A stretch of 64,000 bases of DNA from Undibacterium sp. (lineage in GTDB: Bacteria > Pseudomonadota > Gammaproteobacteria > Burkholderiales > Burkholderiaceae_D): contig JAUSNO010000005.1 in NCBI GenBank assembly GCA_030645915.1, positions 62,001 to 126,000 of the forward strand, read 5' to 3'. Each line of letters opens with the position of its first letter. The first letter of the stretch is position 1. The notes below the pieces were generated by a model. The model made no database searches. It saw only the letters and a list, made by a program, of their open reading frames with translations, and was not told where the DNA came from. The position numbers and the translations under genes were made by a program. Shown piece after piece: positions 1 through 8,582 of this stretch.

Positions 1-634
1 AACCACCTCAGGCAGCCTGTTTATGGTTGCGGCGCCTTCAGGCGCTGGCAAATCAACTCTGGTCAACGCACTGCTCCAGCAGGAACCGGCCATCAAATTG
101 TCAGTTTCATTTACTACGCGAGCGCCACGCCCCGGGGAAGTCAATGGTCGCGAGTATCACTTTACGACCGTCGACGACTTCATGACACGAAAGACGCAAG
201 GTGAATTTTTGGAATCGGCCGAAGTACATGGTAATTACTATGGAACGTCTCGCATTCTCATAGAACAACAAATGCAAGCTGGCACCGACATTTTGTTAGA
301 AATTGACTGGCAAGGAACGCAACAAGTCAAAAAACGTTTTCCCAATGCGGTAGGAATATTTATTTTGCCTCCATCAATTCCTGCACTTGAGGATCGCTTA
401 AAGAAGCGCGGGCAAGATGAGCCGCACGTCATTACCAGACGAATTCTAGCCGCCGGAGGTGAAATGGCGCACGCGCCAGAGTTCGAATATGTTATTATTA
501 ATCAAGAGTTTGCGATTGCATTATCAGAATTGAACGCTATCGTTAAAGCCACCCGCTGCCGTTTTGCGCAGCAAGCTACGCGCAATGCAGCGCTGTTTGC
601 CCAATTGGGCATCCATGCTAACCCTACAACCTAA
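1..634 (+). CDS. gmk: Guanylate kinase, 5'-truncated
   Basis: Phosphorylates GMP to GDP with ATP in the cytoplasm. The P-loop APSGAGKST sits at the start of the visible protein, followed by a typical guanylate kinase body ([11 protein letters not shown], and [12 protein letters not shown] in the middle). The ORF track starts at the internal ATG at 23, but the same frame is open to base 2 and reads TTSGSLFM, which is the normal lead-in to the P-loop of this family. The true start therefore lies just outside the window and only a few residues are missing. It is followed after 9 bp by rpoZ, the usual gmk-rpoZ-spoT order of betaproteobacteria and enterics. Identification is secure. Confidence 0.97.
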   Translation, partial: TTSGSLFMVAAPSGAGKSTLVNALLQQEPAIKLSVSFTTRAPRPGEVNGREYHFTTVDDFMTRKTQGEFLESAEVHGNYYGTSRILIEQQMQAGTDILLEIDWQGTQQVKKRFPNAVGIFILPPSIPALEDRLKKRGQDEPHVITRRILAAGGEMAHAPEFEYVIINQEFAIALSELNAIVKATRCRFAQQATRNAALFAQLGIHANPTT

Positions 635-643
635 GGAAATAAA

Positions 644-847
644 ATGGCACGTATTACTATTGAAGATGCACTGAAACACATTCCTAACCGCTTTCAACTG
701 ACTTTGTGCGCCACTTACCGCGCACGCCAGTTATTGCAAGGTCATACCCCAAAGGTTGACGCCAAGGACAAGCCGACAGTTATCGCATTGCGTGAAATAG
801 CTGAAGGTAAAATCGGCATTGAAATGCTGAAAAAAGTCCCATTTTAA
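644..847 (+). CDS. rpoZ: RNA polymerase omega subunit
   Basis: Small subunit that binds the beta' subunit, helps RNA polymerase assembly and, with beta', forms a ppGpp site in proteobacteria. The 67-residue product starts [10 protein letters not shown] and contains the conserved [16 protein letters not shown] and [11 protein letters not shown] blocks. Length matches the family in Burkholderiales. A TAAGGAA ribosome-binding site precedes the ATG. It sits 9 bp after gmk and 44 bp before spoT, so the three genes are probably cotranscribed, pairing a ppGpp target subunit with the ppGpp enzyme. Confidence 0.97.
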   Translation: MARITIEDALKHIPNRFQLTLCATYRARQLLQGHTPKVDAKDKPTVIALREIAEGKIGIEMLKKVPF

Positions 848-891
848 TTCTGCGCAGCGCGACCAAATGAAACCGTTGGGGATCAGACAGA

Positions 892-3174
892 GTGAATATT
901 ACCGACAACCATTCTGCCTTCCCCTCCAACACTGACAAATCAGTTATGCGGTCTTCTTCGCCTCAAATAAAGAAGTCCTCCGCTACGCACTCCCATAAAG
1001 ACACACCATCGCCAGCATCGGTTGCTAGTGTCGCCTCTATCACGGCACTGGCCAATACCCTTTCTGAATACCTCTCGCCACATGATCTGAAATTAGTCAG
1101 GGAAGCGTATCGTTTTTCCGATGAAATGCATCTTGGCCAGATCAGAAAGTCTGGTGAGCCGTATATTTCACATCCGATTGCCGTTGCGGAAATCTGCGCA
1201 GAATGGAAACTCGATGTCCAAGCTATCATGGCGGCACTTTTGCATGATGTGATGGAAGATCAGGATGTCAAGAAAGAAGAACTCATAGAGCGTTTTGGCG
1301 CACCAGTGGCAGCACTGGTCGATGGACTGTCCAAACTAGAAAAAATTGAATTCCAAAGTCACATCGAAGCACAAGCGGAGAACTTCCGCAAAATGCTGCT
1401 GGCAATGGCGCGTGACGTGCGTGTTATTTTGGTCAAACTTGCAGATCGCTTGCACAACATGCGCACTTTGGGCGCAATGTCAGCAGAAAAACAGCGTCGT
1501 ATCGCCCGCGAGACCATGGAAGTTTACGTGCCGATTGCGCACCGGCTTGGATTAAATAATATTTATCGGGAATTGCAAGATCTGGCGTTTGCGCACATCT
1601 ACCCCATGCGCTACAGGACGCTTTCGAAAGCGGTAAAATCAGCCAGAGGTAATCGCCGCGAGGTCGTCAACAAGATCATGCAAAGTGTCACGATCGCACT
1701 CGCAGAAGCAGGACTAAATGCACAGGTCTATGGCAGAGAAAAAACGCTATACGGCATTTATTGCAAAATGCGCGACAAGCAATTAAGTTTTTCGCAAGTG
1801 CTAGATGTCTATGGTTTTCGGATAGTGGTTGATAACTTCCCCAACAGTTACTTCGCACTCGGCACTTTGCATGCACTCTACAAACCGATGCCAGGAAAAT
1901 TCAAAGACTATATCGCCATTCCCAAATCGAACGGTTATCAATCTTTGCATACGACATTAATCGGTCCGTATGGCACACCTGTAGAATTTCAGATACGCAC
2001 CCAAGACATGCACCATGTCGCAGAGTCTGGTGTAGCAGCACATTGGTTATACAAAAATGAAGAAGGCAGTTTGACTGATTTACAGCAACGCACGCATGCC
2101 TGGCTGCAATCCTTACTGGACATTCAAAAACAAACGGGCGACTCCGCCGAATTTCTTGAACATATCAAGATTGATCTATTCCCGGATTCTGTGTATGTAT
2201 TTACGCCCAAATCAAAAATTATCGCGTTGCCACGTGGTGCGACAGCTTTGGATTTCGCGTATACCATTCATACCGACATCGGCGATCAGGCCATCGCGAC
2301 GAGGATCAATAATGAACCGGTCCCACTTCGTTCGGAGTTAAAAAACGGCGATATTATTGAAATCATTACCTCATCCAATTCTCGCCCGACGCCCAACTGG
2401 CTAACCTACGTTCGGACCGGAAAAGCCCGCTCTGCAATACGCCATTATTTGCGCACCATTAATCTCAACGAATCAACTGAATTGGGCAAGCAGTTACTCG
2501 CACAAGCATTGGTTGCTGTCCATCTCAATCCAGAGTTACCCGAGTCATTAGTCGACAAACTGCTTAACGAATCGAGCGCCAACACGCTGGAAGAAATACA
2601 TACCGACATTGGCATTGGCAAACGGATGGCCGCATTAGTGGCACGGCATATTCTTGATTTGGTTGAAGACGATTCACCATCCATTCCTTTCCAGCTATTT
2701 GACGGTGACAAGATCAGCAAACCAGAACCTGTCATCATCTACGGAAGTGAGGGCGTCTCTGTACAACTCGCACCATGCTGCTTGCCTATTCCTGGAGATG
2801 GCATCATCGGTCAGTTAAAGCGCGATCAAGGTCTGGTAGTGCATAAAGATGACTGCATTAACGCCATTCGCATGCAGGTAAAGGAGCCGGATCGCTGGAT
2901 TGATGTCAGTTGGGGCGAAGACTTAAACCGCCGCTTTGATTGTCGCATTACCGTCATGGTCAACAACCAGCGCGGCGCGCTCGCACGTATTGCGGCAGAA
3001 ATCGGCGAATCGGATGTCAACATCAGTCATGTCAGCATGGAAGACGGCCAAGCCAATGACATGACCAATATTCATTTCACAATACAGGTGGAAAGTCGCA
3101 CTCATTTGGCTCGATTGATACGCAACGTCAAACATCTGACTGGCGTGAGCAAAATTTGGCGCGTACATTTGTAG
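892..3174 (+). CDS. spoT: Bifunctional (p)ppGpp synthetase/hydrolase (SpoT/Rel family)
   Basis: Makes and degrades the stringent-response alarmone (p)ppGpp. Visible domains: HD hydrolase with the metal-binding LLHDVMED (His-Asp near residue 118), RelA/SpoT nucleotidyltransferase with GKFKDYIAIPKSNGYQSLHT near 336, TGS near 430-490, and a C-terminal ACT domain from about 683. The intact HD site implies hydrolase activity. The synthetase motif is the K/R-x-K-D type typical of bifunctional enzymes rather than the acidic RelA type. The chosen start is a GTG at 892; an in-frame ATG at 946 is an alternative, and the first 45 or so residues are low complexity. Length (760 aa) fits SpoT. Operon position after rpoZ supports the name. 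Confidence 0.95.
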   Translation: MNITDNHSAFPSNTDKSVMRSSSPQIKKSSATHSHKDTPSPASVASVASITALANTLSEYLSPHDLKLVREAYRFSDEMHLGQIRKSGEPYISHPIAVAEICAEWKLDVQAIMAALLHDVMEDQDVKKEELIERFGAPVAALVDGLSKLEKIEFQSHIEAQAENFRKMLLAMARDVRVILVKLADRLHNMRTLGAMSAEKQRRIARETMEVYVPIAHRLGLNNIYRELQDLAFAHIYPMRYRTLSKAVKSARGNRREVVNKIMQSVTIALAEAGLNAQVYGREKTLYGIYCKMRDKQLSFSQVLDVYGFRIVVDNFPNSYFALGTLHALYKPMPGKFKDYIAIPKSNGYQSLHTTLIGPYGTPVEFQIRTQDMHHVAESGVAAHWLYKNEEGSLTDLQQRTHAWLQSLLDIQKQTGDSAEFLEHIKIDLFPDSVYVFTPKSKIIALPRGATALDFAYTIHTDIGDQAIATRINNEPVPLRSELKNGDIIEIITSSNSRPTPNWLTYVRTGKARSAIRHYLRTINLNESTELGKQLLAQALVAVHLNPELPESLVDKLLNESSANTLEEIHTDIGIGKRMAALVARHILDLVEDDSPSIPFQLFDGDKISKPEPVIIYGSEGVSVQLAPCCLPIPGDGIIGQLKRDQGLVVHKDDCINAIRMQVKEPDRWIDVSWGEDLNRRFDCRITVMVNNQRGALARIAAEIGESDVNISHVSMEDGQANDMTNIHFTIQVESRTHLARLIRNVKHLTGVSKIWRVHL

Positions 3175-3322
3175 TAAGCGGTTTGAATTGGCTTTGGCAA
3201 GGATGAGAACCGGTCTTCCTGCCGCAAGATTAGTTGCATCTCGTCATATCAAAAGCCCGCGAGGAATGAAGCAAAGCCCACACTCACTACCATGCGTTCC
3301 AATGTCAATCACAAGTTAAATC
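3175..3322. other. Intergenic stretch after spoT
   Basis: No convincing gene, terminator or promoter seen here. Together with the adjacent inverted-repeat element it makes a gene-free gap of nearly 390 bp between spoT and the convergent DUF3422 gene. Confidence 0.5.
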
Positions 3323-3561
3323 AACCTAGATTCCTCAGTTGGACGGGTTCGAGTGTGCATTTTTCGGCGTCTCTGGCAAGGCGTGACGACGACGCAACCT
3401 TCACGTTGATAGGAGGAACAACGCAGTCCAGAGACGTGGAAAAGTGTGCAATCGGACTCGTAGCGCTCTCACCCATTTGGTGAACTACAAAAACACCGTA
3501 ACAGTTAATGTTCATGCGACTTTTCAGAAAATTTATAGCGGTCAACTGGGGAATCTAGGTT
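3323..3561. mobile_element. MITE-like 239-bp element with 19-bp terminal inverted repeats
   Basis: The left end (3323-3341) reads AACCTAGATTCCTCAGTTG. The reverse complement of the right end (3543-3561) reads AACCTAGATTCCCCAGTTG: 18 of 19 bases match. Inside is a second perfect inverted repeat, CGTCTCTGG (3368-3376) against CCAGAGACG (3428-3436). No ORF inside resembles a transposase, so this is either a non-autonomous miniature element or the fused ends of a deleted insertion sequence. The bases TCAA flank the left end (3321-3324) and nearly abut the right (3561-3564), a possible but weak target duplication. The outermost right base is part of the DUF3422 stop codon. The IS family is not recognised. 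Confidence 0.6.
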
Positions 3562-4919
3562 CAATGATGCAGTCGTTGATGTACCCGCCTCAATCCCATC
3601 CAGACTGCGCCTGCGATCACAGGAATCAACAAGCCGGTAACAAGATCAGGATTAATCTGAACGCCTACCGCCTTTAAACCCTTGCCTGCGTATTGAAATA
3701 GTCCAGCAACGTAATAAGTGATTGCGGCTACAGATAAGCCCTCTACCGCCTGTTGCAAGCGCAATTGTTGGGCTGCCCGAGCATTCATTGATTGTAAAAT
3801 TTTACGATTTTGCTGCTCTTGTACGATACCAACTCTGGTACGTAACAAATCATTGGTATGTGCAATACGATCAGCCAACGCCTCTTGCCTGCGTACGATG
3901 GCTTCACAGGTATTCATTGCTGGCGCCAGACGCCTATCCATAAATTCGCCGATAGTCGGTACGCCTTCAATACGAAACTCCCGCAGCTCATCTATGCGGG
4001 CTTGAACCAAACTAAAATACGCCTTGGACGCAGAGAAACGATAACTATTTTCCATAGACAATTTTTCAATGCGGGCGGCAAGGTCAATAATTTGACGCAA
4101 CAGAACTTGCTCTGAATCAGTATCACCATCTTCGCCTGCATCAATCGCAACGCTGCCATTCAATGTCATCGCCGCTGTCAACTTTACCAGCTCATTCTCT
4201 ATCGCAGCCAATACCGGTGCTGCTTTTTGCGCATGAGGCAAACCGAGTAAAGCCATCATCCTGTATGTCTCGATCTCAAGCAAACGCTGAACGATACGTC
4301 CTGCCTGCTGGTCAAGAAAGTCCTGATCCTTGACCATAAAACGGCTAAAACCATCTGCCTGGATTAAAAAATCCGTCCATACTTCACCACGCTGCAAGAC
4401 CTGACTACCAACCAATACGCCGCCCTCAAAGGTTTGTCGCAGAGCCGATGGGGTCTTGTCAGAACAGTCCAAATCTTTTATCAAGACAACGTGGGCCGCA
4501 ACCATAATCTTTCCTCGCAAATCAAGTAGCCATTGCTGAGGAAGATGGCTGATAGGAACACGCGTGAATGCTTGTGCAACGCCGTGACCCGACACTCCTT
4601 CGTCGCTTTCATTTTCCACAAACGTATATGTTGCAAATTCAGTATGGCACTCCCATTTCAGGCGAAATCGGCCAAAATCATGGAAAAAATATTTAGCTTC
4701 TCCAGCGGGGGATGCCACGCCAAAATAAGTACAAAAAGAAGTTAAAATTTCCTGCTGAATTTGCAAGTTGTCACGCTCACTATTGCCATCACTTTTCGCA
4801 TACACGGCTAGATGCGTGACTGCTTCAGGTGCACGAAGGCGTAATGATGGTCTGGAGTGAATTTCCGCGGCAAGCGGAATTCGCAATGGATGATTTAACT
4901 GCGCGTAAGAAATACTCAT
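3561..4919 (-). CDS. DUF3422 family membrane-anchored protein
   Basis: Function unknown. The 452-residue protein starts MSISYAQLNHPLRIPLAAE and continues EIHSRPSLRLRAPE, the N-terminal signature of DUF3422 proteins, which are common in proteobacteria. The middle is soluble and partly helical with likely coiled-coil stretches (ERIAHTNDLLRTRVGI region). The C-terminus has a hydrophobic segment, LVTGLLIPVIAGAVWMGL, followed by a basic tail, suggesting tail anchoring in the inner membrane. The gene is convergent with spoT. Its stop codon coincides with the edge of the inverted-repeat element, so the last residues could have been altered by the insertion. It is followed on the same strand by nothing obvious and preceded by greB. 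Confidence 0.85.
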   Translation of the reverse strand: MSISYAQLNHPLRIPLAAEIHSRPSLRLRAPEAVTHLAVYAKSDGNSERDNLQIQQEILTSFCTYFGVASPAGEAKYFFHDFGRFRLKWECHTEFATYTFVENESDEGVSGHGVAQAFTRVPISHLPQQWLLDLRGKIMVAAHVVLIKDLDCSDKTPSALRQTFEGGVLVGSQVLQRGEVWTDFLIQADGFSRFMVKDQDFLDQQAGRIVQRLLEIETYRMMALLGLPHAQKAAPVLAAIENELVKLTAAMTLNGSVAIDAGEDGDTDSEQVLLRQIIDLAARIEKLSMENSYRFSASKAYFSLVQARIDELREFRIEGVPTIGEFMDRRLAPAMNTCEAIVRRQEALADRIAHTNDLLRTRVGIVQEQQNRKILQSMNARAAQQLRLQQAVEGLSVAAITYYVAGLFQYAGKGLKAVGVQINPDLVTGLLIPVIAGAVWMGLRRVHQRLHH

Positions 4920-4966
4920 TGATGATGTACTAAAAGTTTAAAAAAATTTGCAAGGCAGCGTTCCGC

Positions 4967-5515
4967 TTACTCTGGATAATTGACGTCCAAGATAGTCAGC
5001 TCATCACTTCCGGAAGGCGTGTTAAGCACGACAGAATCACCGGTTCTCGCCTTAATCAACGCGCGTGCGACTGGCGATATCCAGCTAATTTTACCTTTCA
5101 GCGGATCAAACTCATCAACGCCGACTATCGTCACAGTTATCGTTACTCCCGCTTGGTTTTCATAAACAACCGTTGCGCCAAAAAAAATTTGATCGGACCC
5201 GTGATGAATGCGAGGATCAAAAACTTCAGCAATATCAAGTCGTTTAGTCAAAAAATAGATGCGCCTATCAATCTCTCTCAAACGGCGCTTGCCATAAATA
5301 TAGTCCCCGTTCTCGGAACGATCGCCATTCGATGCCGCCCAATGGACGATATTAACCACCTCAGGCCTGTCAACATCGATCAAATGTAACAGCTCGGTCT
5401 TCATACGAAGATGGCCGGCTGGCGTCATATAATTTTTTACGCCAGCTGGGATATCAGGAATAACGGCATCCTGATCATCATCTTGCTCGGTTTCTTTGAC
5501 AAATGCTTTATTCAT
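4967..5515 (-). CDS. greB: Transcription elongation factor GreB
   Basis: Stimulates RNA polymerase to cleave backtracked transcripts. It has an N-terminal coiled-coil domain with the signature NGDRSENGDYIYGKRRLREIDRR, whose two acidic residues enter the polymerase secondary channel, and a C-terminal FKBP-like domain (FFGATVVYENQ, ISWISPVARALIKAR). The ORF track begins nine residues earlier, but MNKAFVKE is the standard family start, so 5515 was chosen; neither start has a strong ribosome-binding site. About 182 aa, slightly longer than E. coli GreB because of an acidic N-terminal insert. It is probably cotranscribed with the downstream DUF3422 gene. Confidence 0.93.
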   Translation of the reverse strand: MNKAFVKETEQDDDQDAVIPDIPAGVKNYMTPAGHLRMKTELLHLIDVDRPEVVNIVHWAASNGDRSENGDYIYGKRRLREIDRRIYFLTKRLDIAEVFDPRIHHGSDQIFFGATVVYENQAGVTITVTIVGVDEFDPLKGKISWISPVARALIKARTGDSVVLNTPSGSDELTILDVNYPE

Positions 5516-5542
5516 CGTGCCATTGTAGCGGACTTGCATCAT

Positions 5543-5944
5543 TTATTCGCATAAGGAGCAGCAATGCAAACAGAAAGCAAATTCTCAACAAATACGCCAC
5601 CAAATGCTTATGTCAATCAGGATATTGTGTAAAAAATCAAAAGACGTAGGCTCAATAGGCAATATCCATGCGGGTTACAGGCCAGATAGGCTGAAGAAGC
5701 GCATGAACATTGCGTGGTAGGCACGCCCTTTTTTATTGTGCGCAAGCCATTCGTTTTAAGCATGTTATTGCCAGCAGAAAAATACGAAAACCTGCCTCAA
5801 AAGACAATTCACAAAAAGCATCCTATTTTCAGCTGAATTAGTAAATTTTAATCATAGGAAATAACCAAAAGCGTCGCTTCCCTTATAAAATACTACGCTA
5901 TCACGCTAAGCAATTTTTCCCCTCTATGAATTCAAGGCAAATGC
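5543..5944. other. Intergenic region between divergent greB and regulator gene
   Basis: About 400 bp without a credible ORF. It holds a REP-like hairpin (annotated separately) and an AT-rich tract at about 5815-5900 that probably carries the promoter of the response regulator, although no clear -35/-10 pair stands out. Confidence 0.5.
5659..5714. repeat. REP-like hairpin, copy 1
   Basis: Inverted arms GCAATATCCATGCG (5659-5672) and CGCATGAACATTGCG (5700-5714) pair with a few mismatches, around an inner segment that starts GGTTACAGGCC. The same layout (CAAT..CCATGCG, then TTACAG or TTGCAG, then a GCGCATG arm) occurs at about 56.85 kb and 59.97 kb, so these are members of one dispersed family. 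This is the most degraded of the three. Confidence 0.6.
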
Positions 5945-6592
5945 ATGACCGAAAATGCAGCAATCAAAATACTCATCGTGGACGACCATGCCGTTGTGCG
6001 CGAAGGTCTAAAGCAAATCATCAATAACGCCCAAGACATGGCTGTTATTGGCGAAGCAGAAAACGGTCTGGAAGCCATTAGATTATCGCGCCAGCTTGAT
6101 TATCAAATCATGCTGCTCGAGATCGCACTGCCTGATCGTAATGGGATAGATATCCTCAAGCAAATTAAAAAAGAGTCGCCCCACGTTTCAGTCATCATGT
6201 TCTCAGCTCATCGTGAAGATCAATACGCAGTCCGCGCGCTTAAATCCGGCGCCTCTGGCTACCTCGGCAAACAATGCTCGGCGACACAAATAATCACCGC
6301 CATCAAACAAGTGGCATCCGGCCTCAAATACATCAGCCCGGCACTGGCCCAAGAAATGGCAAACAATCTCAATCAAGAATACGAAGGTGAGCTGCACAAG
6401 ACCTTGTCTGATCGAGAGTTTCAAACATTGACAATGATCGCGTCAGGAAAAAGCGTCAGTGATATCGCCAAAGAACTGTCGCTTTCCGTCAAGACCATCA
6501 GCGAGTACCGTGCTCGACTATTGCTAAAAATGAAATTACGACATAATGCTGAGCTCACGCATTACGCAATCAAGAACGAACTGGTGGAGTAA
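5945..6592 (+). CDS. NarL/FixJ-type response regulator with Glu at the phosphoacceptor site
   Basis: Two domains: a receiver (about 1-125) and a LuxR-type helix-turn-helix (about 150-210; LSDREFQTLTMIASGKSVSDI then LSVKTISEYRARLLLKM). The receiver keeps the acidic pair VDDH (Asp13, Asp14), the Ser of MFSAHRED and the Lys of GYLGKQ. The position that should be the phosphorylated Asp is Glu59, in LLEIALPDRNG; the codon is GAG at 6119-6121. That suggests a permanently active or phosphorylation-independent regulator, which is inference. No histidine kinase gene is adjacent. The next gene is a diguanylate cyclase on the same strand 99 bp downstream. The ATG at 5945 has only a weak AAGG upstream. 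The target is unknown. Confidence 0.9.
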   Translation: MTENAAIKILIVDDHAVVREGLKQIINNAQDMAVIGEAENGLEAIRLSRQLDYQIMLLEIALPDRNGIDILKQIKKESPHVSVIMFSAHREDQYAVRALKSGASGYLGKQCSATQIITAIKQVASGLKYISPALAQEMANNLNQEYEGELHKTLSDREFQTLTMIASGKSVSDIAKELSLSVKTISEYRARLLLKMKLRHNAELTHYAIKNELVE

Positions 6593-6691
6593 TTTCTTCC
6601 CCCGTTATCCAACTAATGCAGAAATCAACACAAAAATCTGTCGTAAAAAGCCCTAAAATGCGTTAGCCCCAATGTCAGCCGAAAGAGCGCC

Positions 6692-8341
6692 ATGTCAACC
6701 AAGCCAGCCAATACTCCACCAAAAAGCCCCACCGACATTGCGCGAGAAACTTTTCGGCGTTTAGCCATAGAGCGCGTTGCGCCGACACCGGAAGCCTATC
6801 GCAAGCTTTATGTCGAGATCTCAGGTGTGCCCGATGAAACCCCTGCAAAAAACCCAGAACAAACACCCCTAACAACTGAAGAAACCAGCCCTTCAGAAGC
6901 TGAAAAACTGCTCAATGGTTTTGCCGACAGTCTAAAACAGTCCACCGGGGAACTGGCAAATTTTGGACATCGATTTAGCCGTGCAATCAAGACGGCCAAC
7001 TGGGAGGATTACAGCAAGGGACTAACCCAGCTAGCCGAAAAAATTTCGATTGCACCACCGGCAAACACGATCAGCCTGGTTGATCCAACCCCGGTTGTCG
7101 CAAAAATTTCACTGGTAGACGACCATGCGGGCCCGGATCCGCGCCAAAGCATACTTAAAGATTTACTCTACCGCACGTTAACATTGGCTCTAAGCTCCCT
7201 CTTGAAGCCCTCCCCTGAGCTGGCCAGCGAATCGGATGCCATTGGTGCAGAGGTTAAAAGAGCCGATACGGAAGCCTCGCTCAATCACATATCTACCCGT
7301 ATCAAACAGCTGTGTTTTCAAATAGAGCTAAAAAGTGGTGATACTGCGGAACAGCAAGAACTACTGTTGCGCTTATTTTCCTTACTTTTAGAGAATGTGC
7401 GCGAATTATTGGATGACGACAACTGGCTACGCGGCCAGATCGAAGTTGTACAAAATCTCATCGCCGGCCCTATCGATCACCGGGCGCTGCAAGAAGCCAC
7501 TCGCAGCCTTAAAGACGTCATCTACAAACAAGGCGTCTTGAAGCACAGCATTGATGAGTCAAAAACCTCAGTCAAAAAAATGATGGCCACCTTCATCGAT
7601 CGCCTCGATGTAATGACCACAAGCACCAGTGCCTATCAAAACAAGATGGACGAATATTCGCAAAAAATCGGCCGTACAAAAGACAGTAACGAAGTCAATC
7701 AACTCATCGGCGCCATCTTAGAAGAAACACGCACAGTACAAAAAGAAACCATGCACTCGCACGACATCATGGTAACGGCACAAAAAGAAGTAAAAGAAGC
7801 AGAAGGTCGCATCAAAGAACTTGAAGAGAAACTCGCTCACATGAGCGAACTGGTCCGAGAAGATCAACTCACTGGCAGTCTCAACCGACGTGGTCTGGAT
7901 GATATTTTTGAAAGAGAGGCCGATCGCGCGGATCGCAGGGGCACGCCACTGTGCGCAGCGATGCTCGATCTGGACAACTTCAAGAAACTCAACGATACCC
8001 ACGGCCACGCAGCGGGTGACGTTGCCTTGATACATCTGGTGCGTATCGTCAAGCAAACCCTGCGTTCTATCGATGTTATCGCCCGCTATGGAGGCGAAGA
8101 ATTTTTGATTGTGATGCCAGAAACCACTCTGGATGAAGCAGCATCAGCCATGGCCAGAGTTCAACGTGAATTAACAACGCATTTCTTTACCGCCAACGAT
8201 CAACGTTTGTTCATTACCTTCAGCGCAGGCGTAGCGTTGCGCGCACCACGCGAGCCACAAGACGCTTTCGTTAAACGGGCGGATAAAGCGATGTACGAGG
8301 CTAAGAAGTCGGGTAAGAACCGGGTGGTTAAGGCTACATAG
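6692..8341 (+). CDS. Diguanylate cyclase (GGDEF domain)
   Basis: Predicted to make cyclic di-GMP from two GTP. The C-terminal domain (about 385-549) has the active-site GGEEF near residue 467, DLDNFKKLNDTHGH upstream, and an intact RxxD inhibitory site (RSID) five residues before it, so product feedback is likely. The first 350 residues contain no membrane segment; they begin IARETFRRLAIERVAPTPEAY, a conserved N-terminus seen in soluble betaproteobacterial cyclases, and end in a long coiled coil (KEVKEAEGRIKELEEKLAHM) joining it to the cyclase. No recognised sensor domain is visible, so the input signal is unknown. The adjacent regulator gene and the ycgR gene in the flagellar cluster suggest a motility link, which is inference. 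Confidence 0.92.
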   Translation: MSTKPANTPPKSPTDIARETFRRLAIERVAPTPEAYRKLYVEISGVPDETPAKNPEQTPLTTEETSPSEAEKLLNGFADSLKQSTGELANFGHRFSRAIKTANWEDYSKGLTQLAEKISIAPPANTISLVDPTPVVAKISLVDDHAGPDPRQSILKDLLYRTLTLALSSLLKPSPELASESDAIGAEVKRADTEASLNHISTRIKQLCFQIELKSGDTAEQQELLLRLFSLLLENVRELLDDDNWLRGQIEVVQNLIAGPIDHRALQEATRSLKDVIYKQGVLKHSIDESKTSVKKMMATFIDRLDVMTTSTSAYQNKMDEYSQKIGRTKDSNEVNQLIGAILEETRTVQKETMHSHDIMVTAQKEVKEAEGRIKELEEKLAHMSELVREDQLTGSLNRRGLDDIFEREADRADRRGTPLCAAMLDLDNFKKLNDTHGHAAGDVALIHLVRIVKQTLRSIDVIARYGGEEFLIVMPETTLDEAASAMARVQRELTTHFFTANDQRLFITFSAGVALRAPREPQDAFVKRADKAMYEAKKSGKNRVVKAT

Positions 8342-8582
8342 CACAATACCTAGCTATTTTAACAATCTCAATTTGAGAGAAATGGAATTTCATCAACCAA
8401 TCCGTCTAGCAATCTCAGTTGTTATTGCAAGCATTTGATCTTGGATTAAAAAGTGCGCAAGTCTCAAAATAAGGTATAAAAGTCCATCTCTAGCCTGATT
8501 AAACTTGTGATTGGAAATGCTATTCTGACTCGTACAACTATATAAACCACCCTTGTCTGGCAACAAGTTCAACATATCCTCA

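Noticed and set aside
3341-3360. GGGTTCGAGT resembling a tRNA T-loop
   Set aside because: No matching D-arm, anticodon arm or acceptor stem could be built around it; it lies inside the inverted-repeat element.
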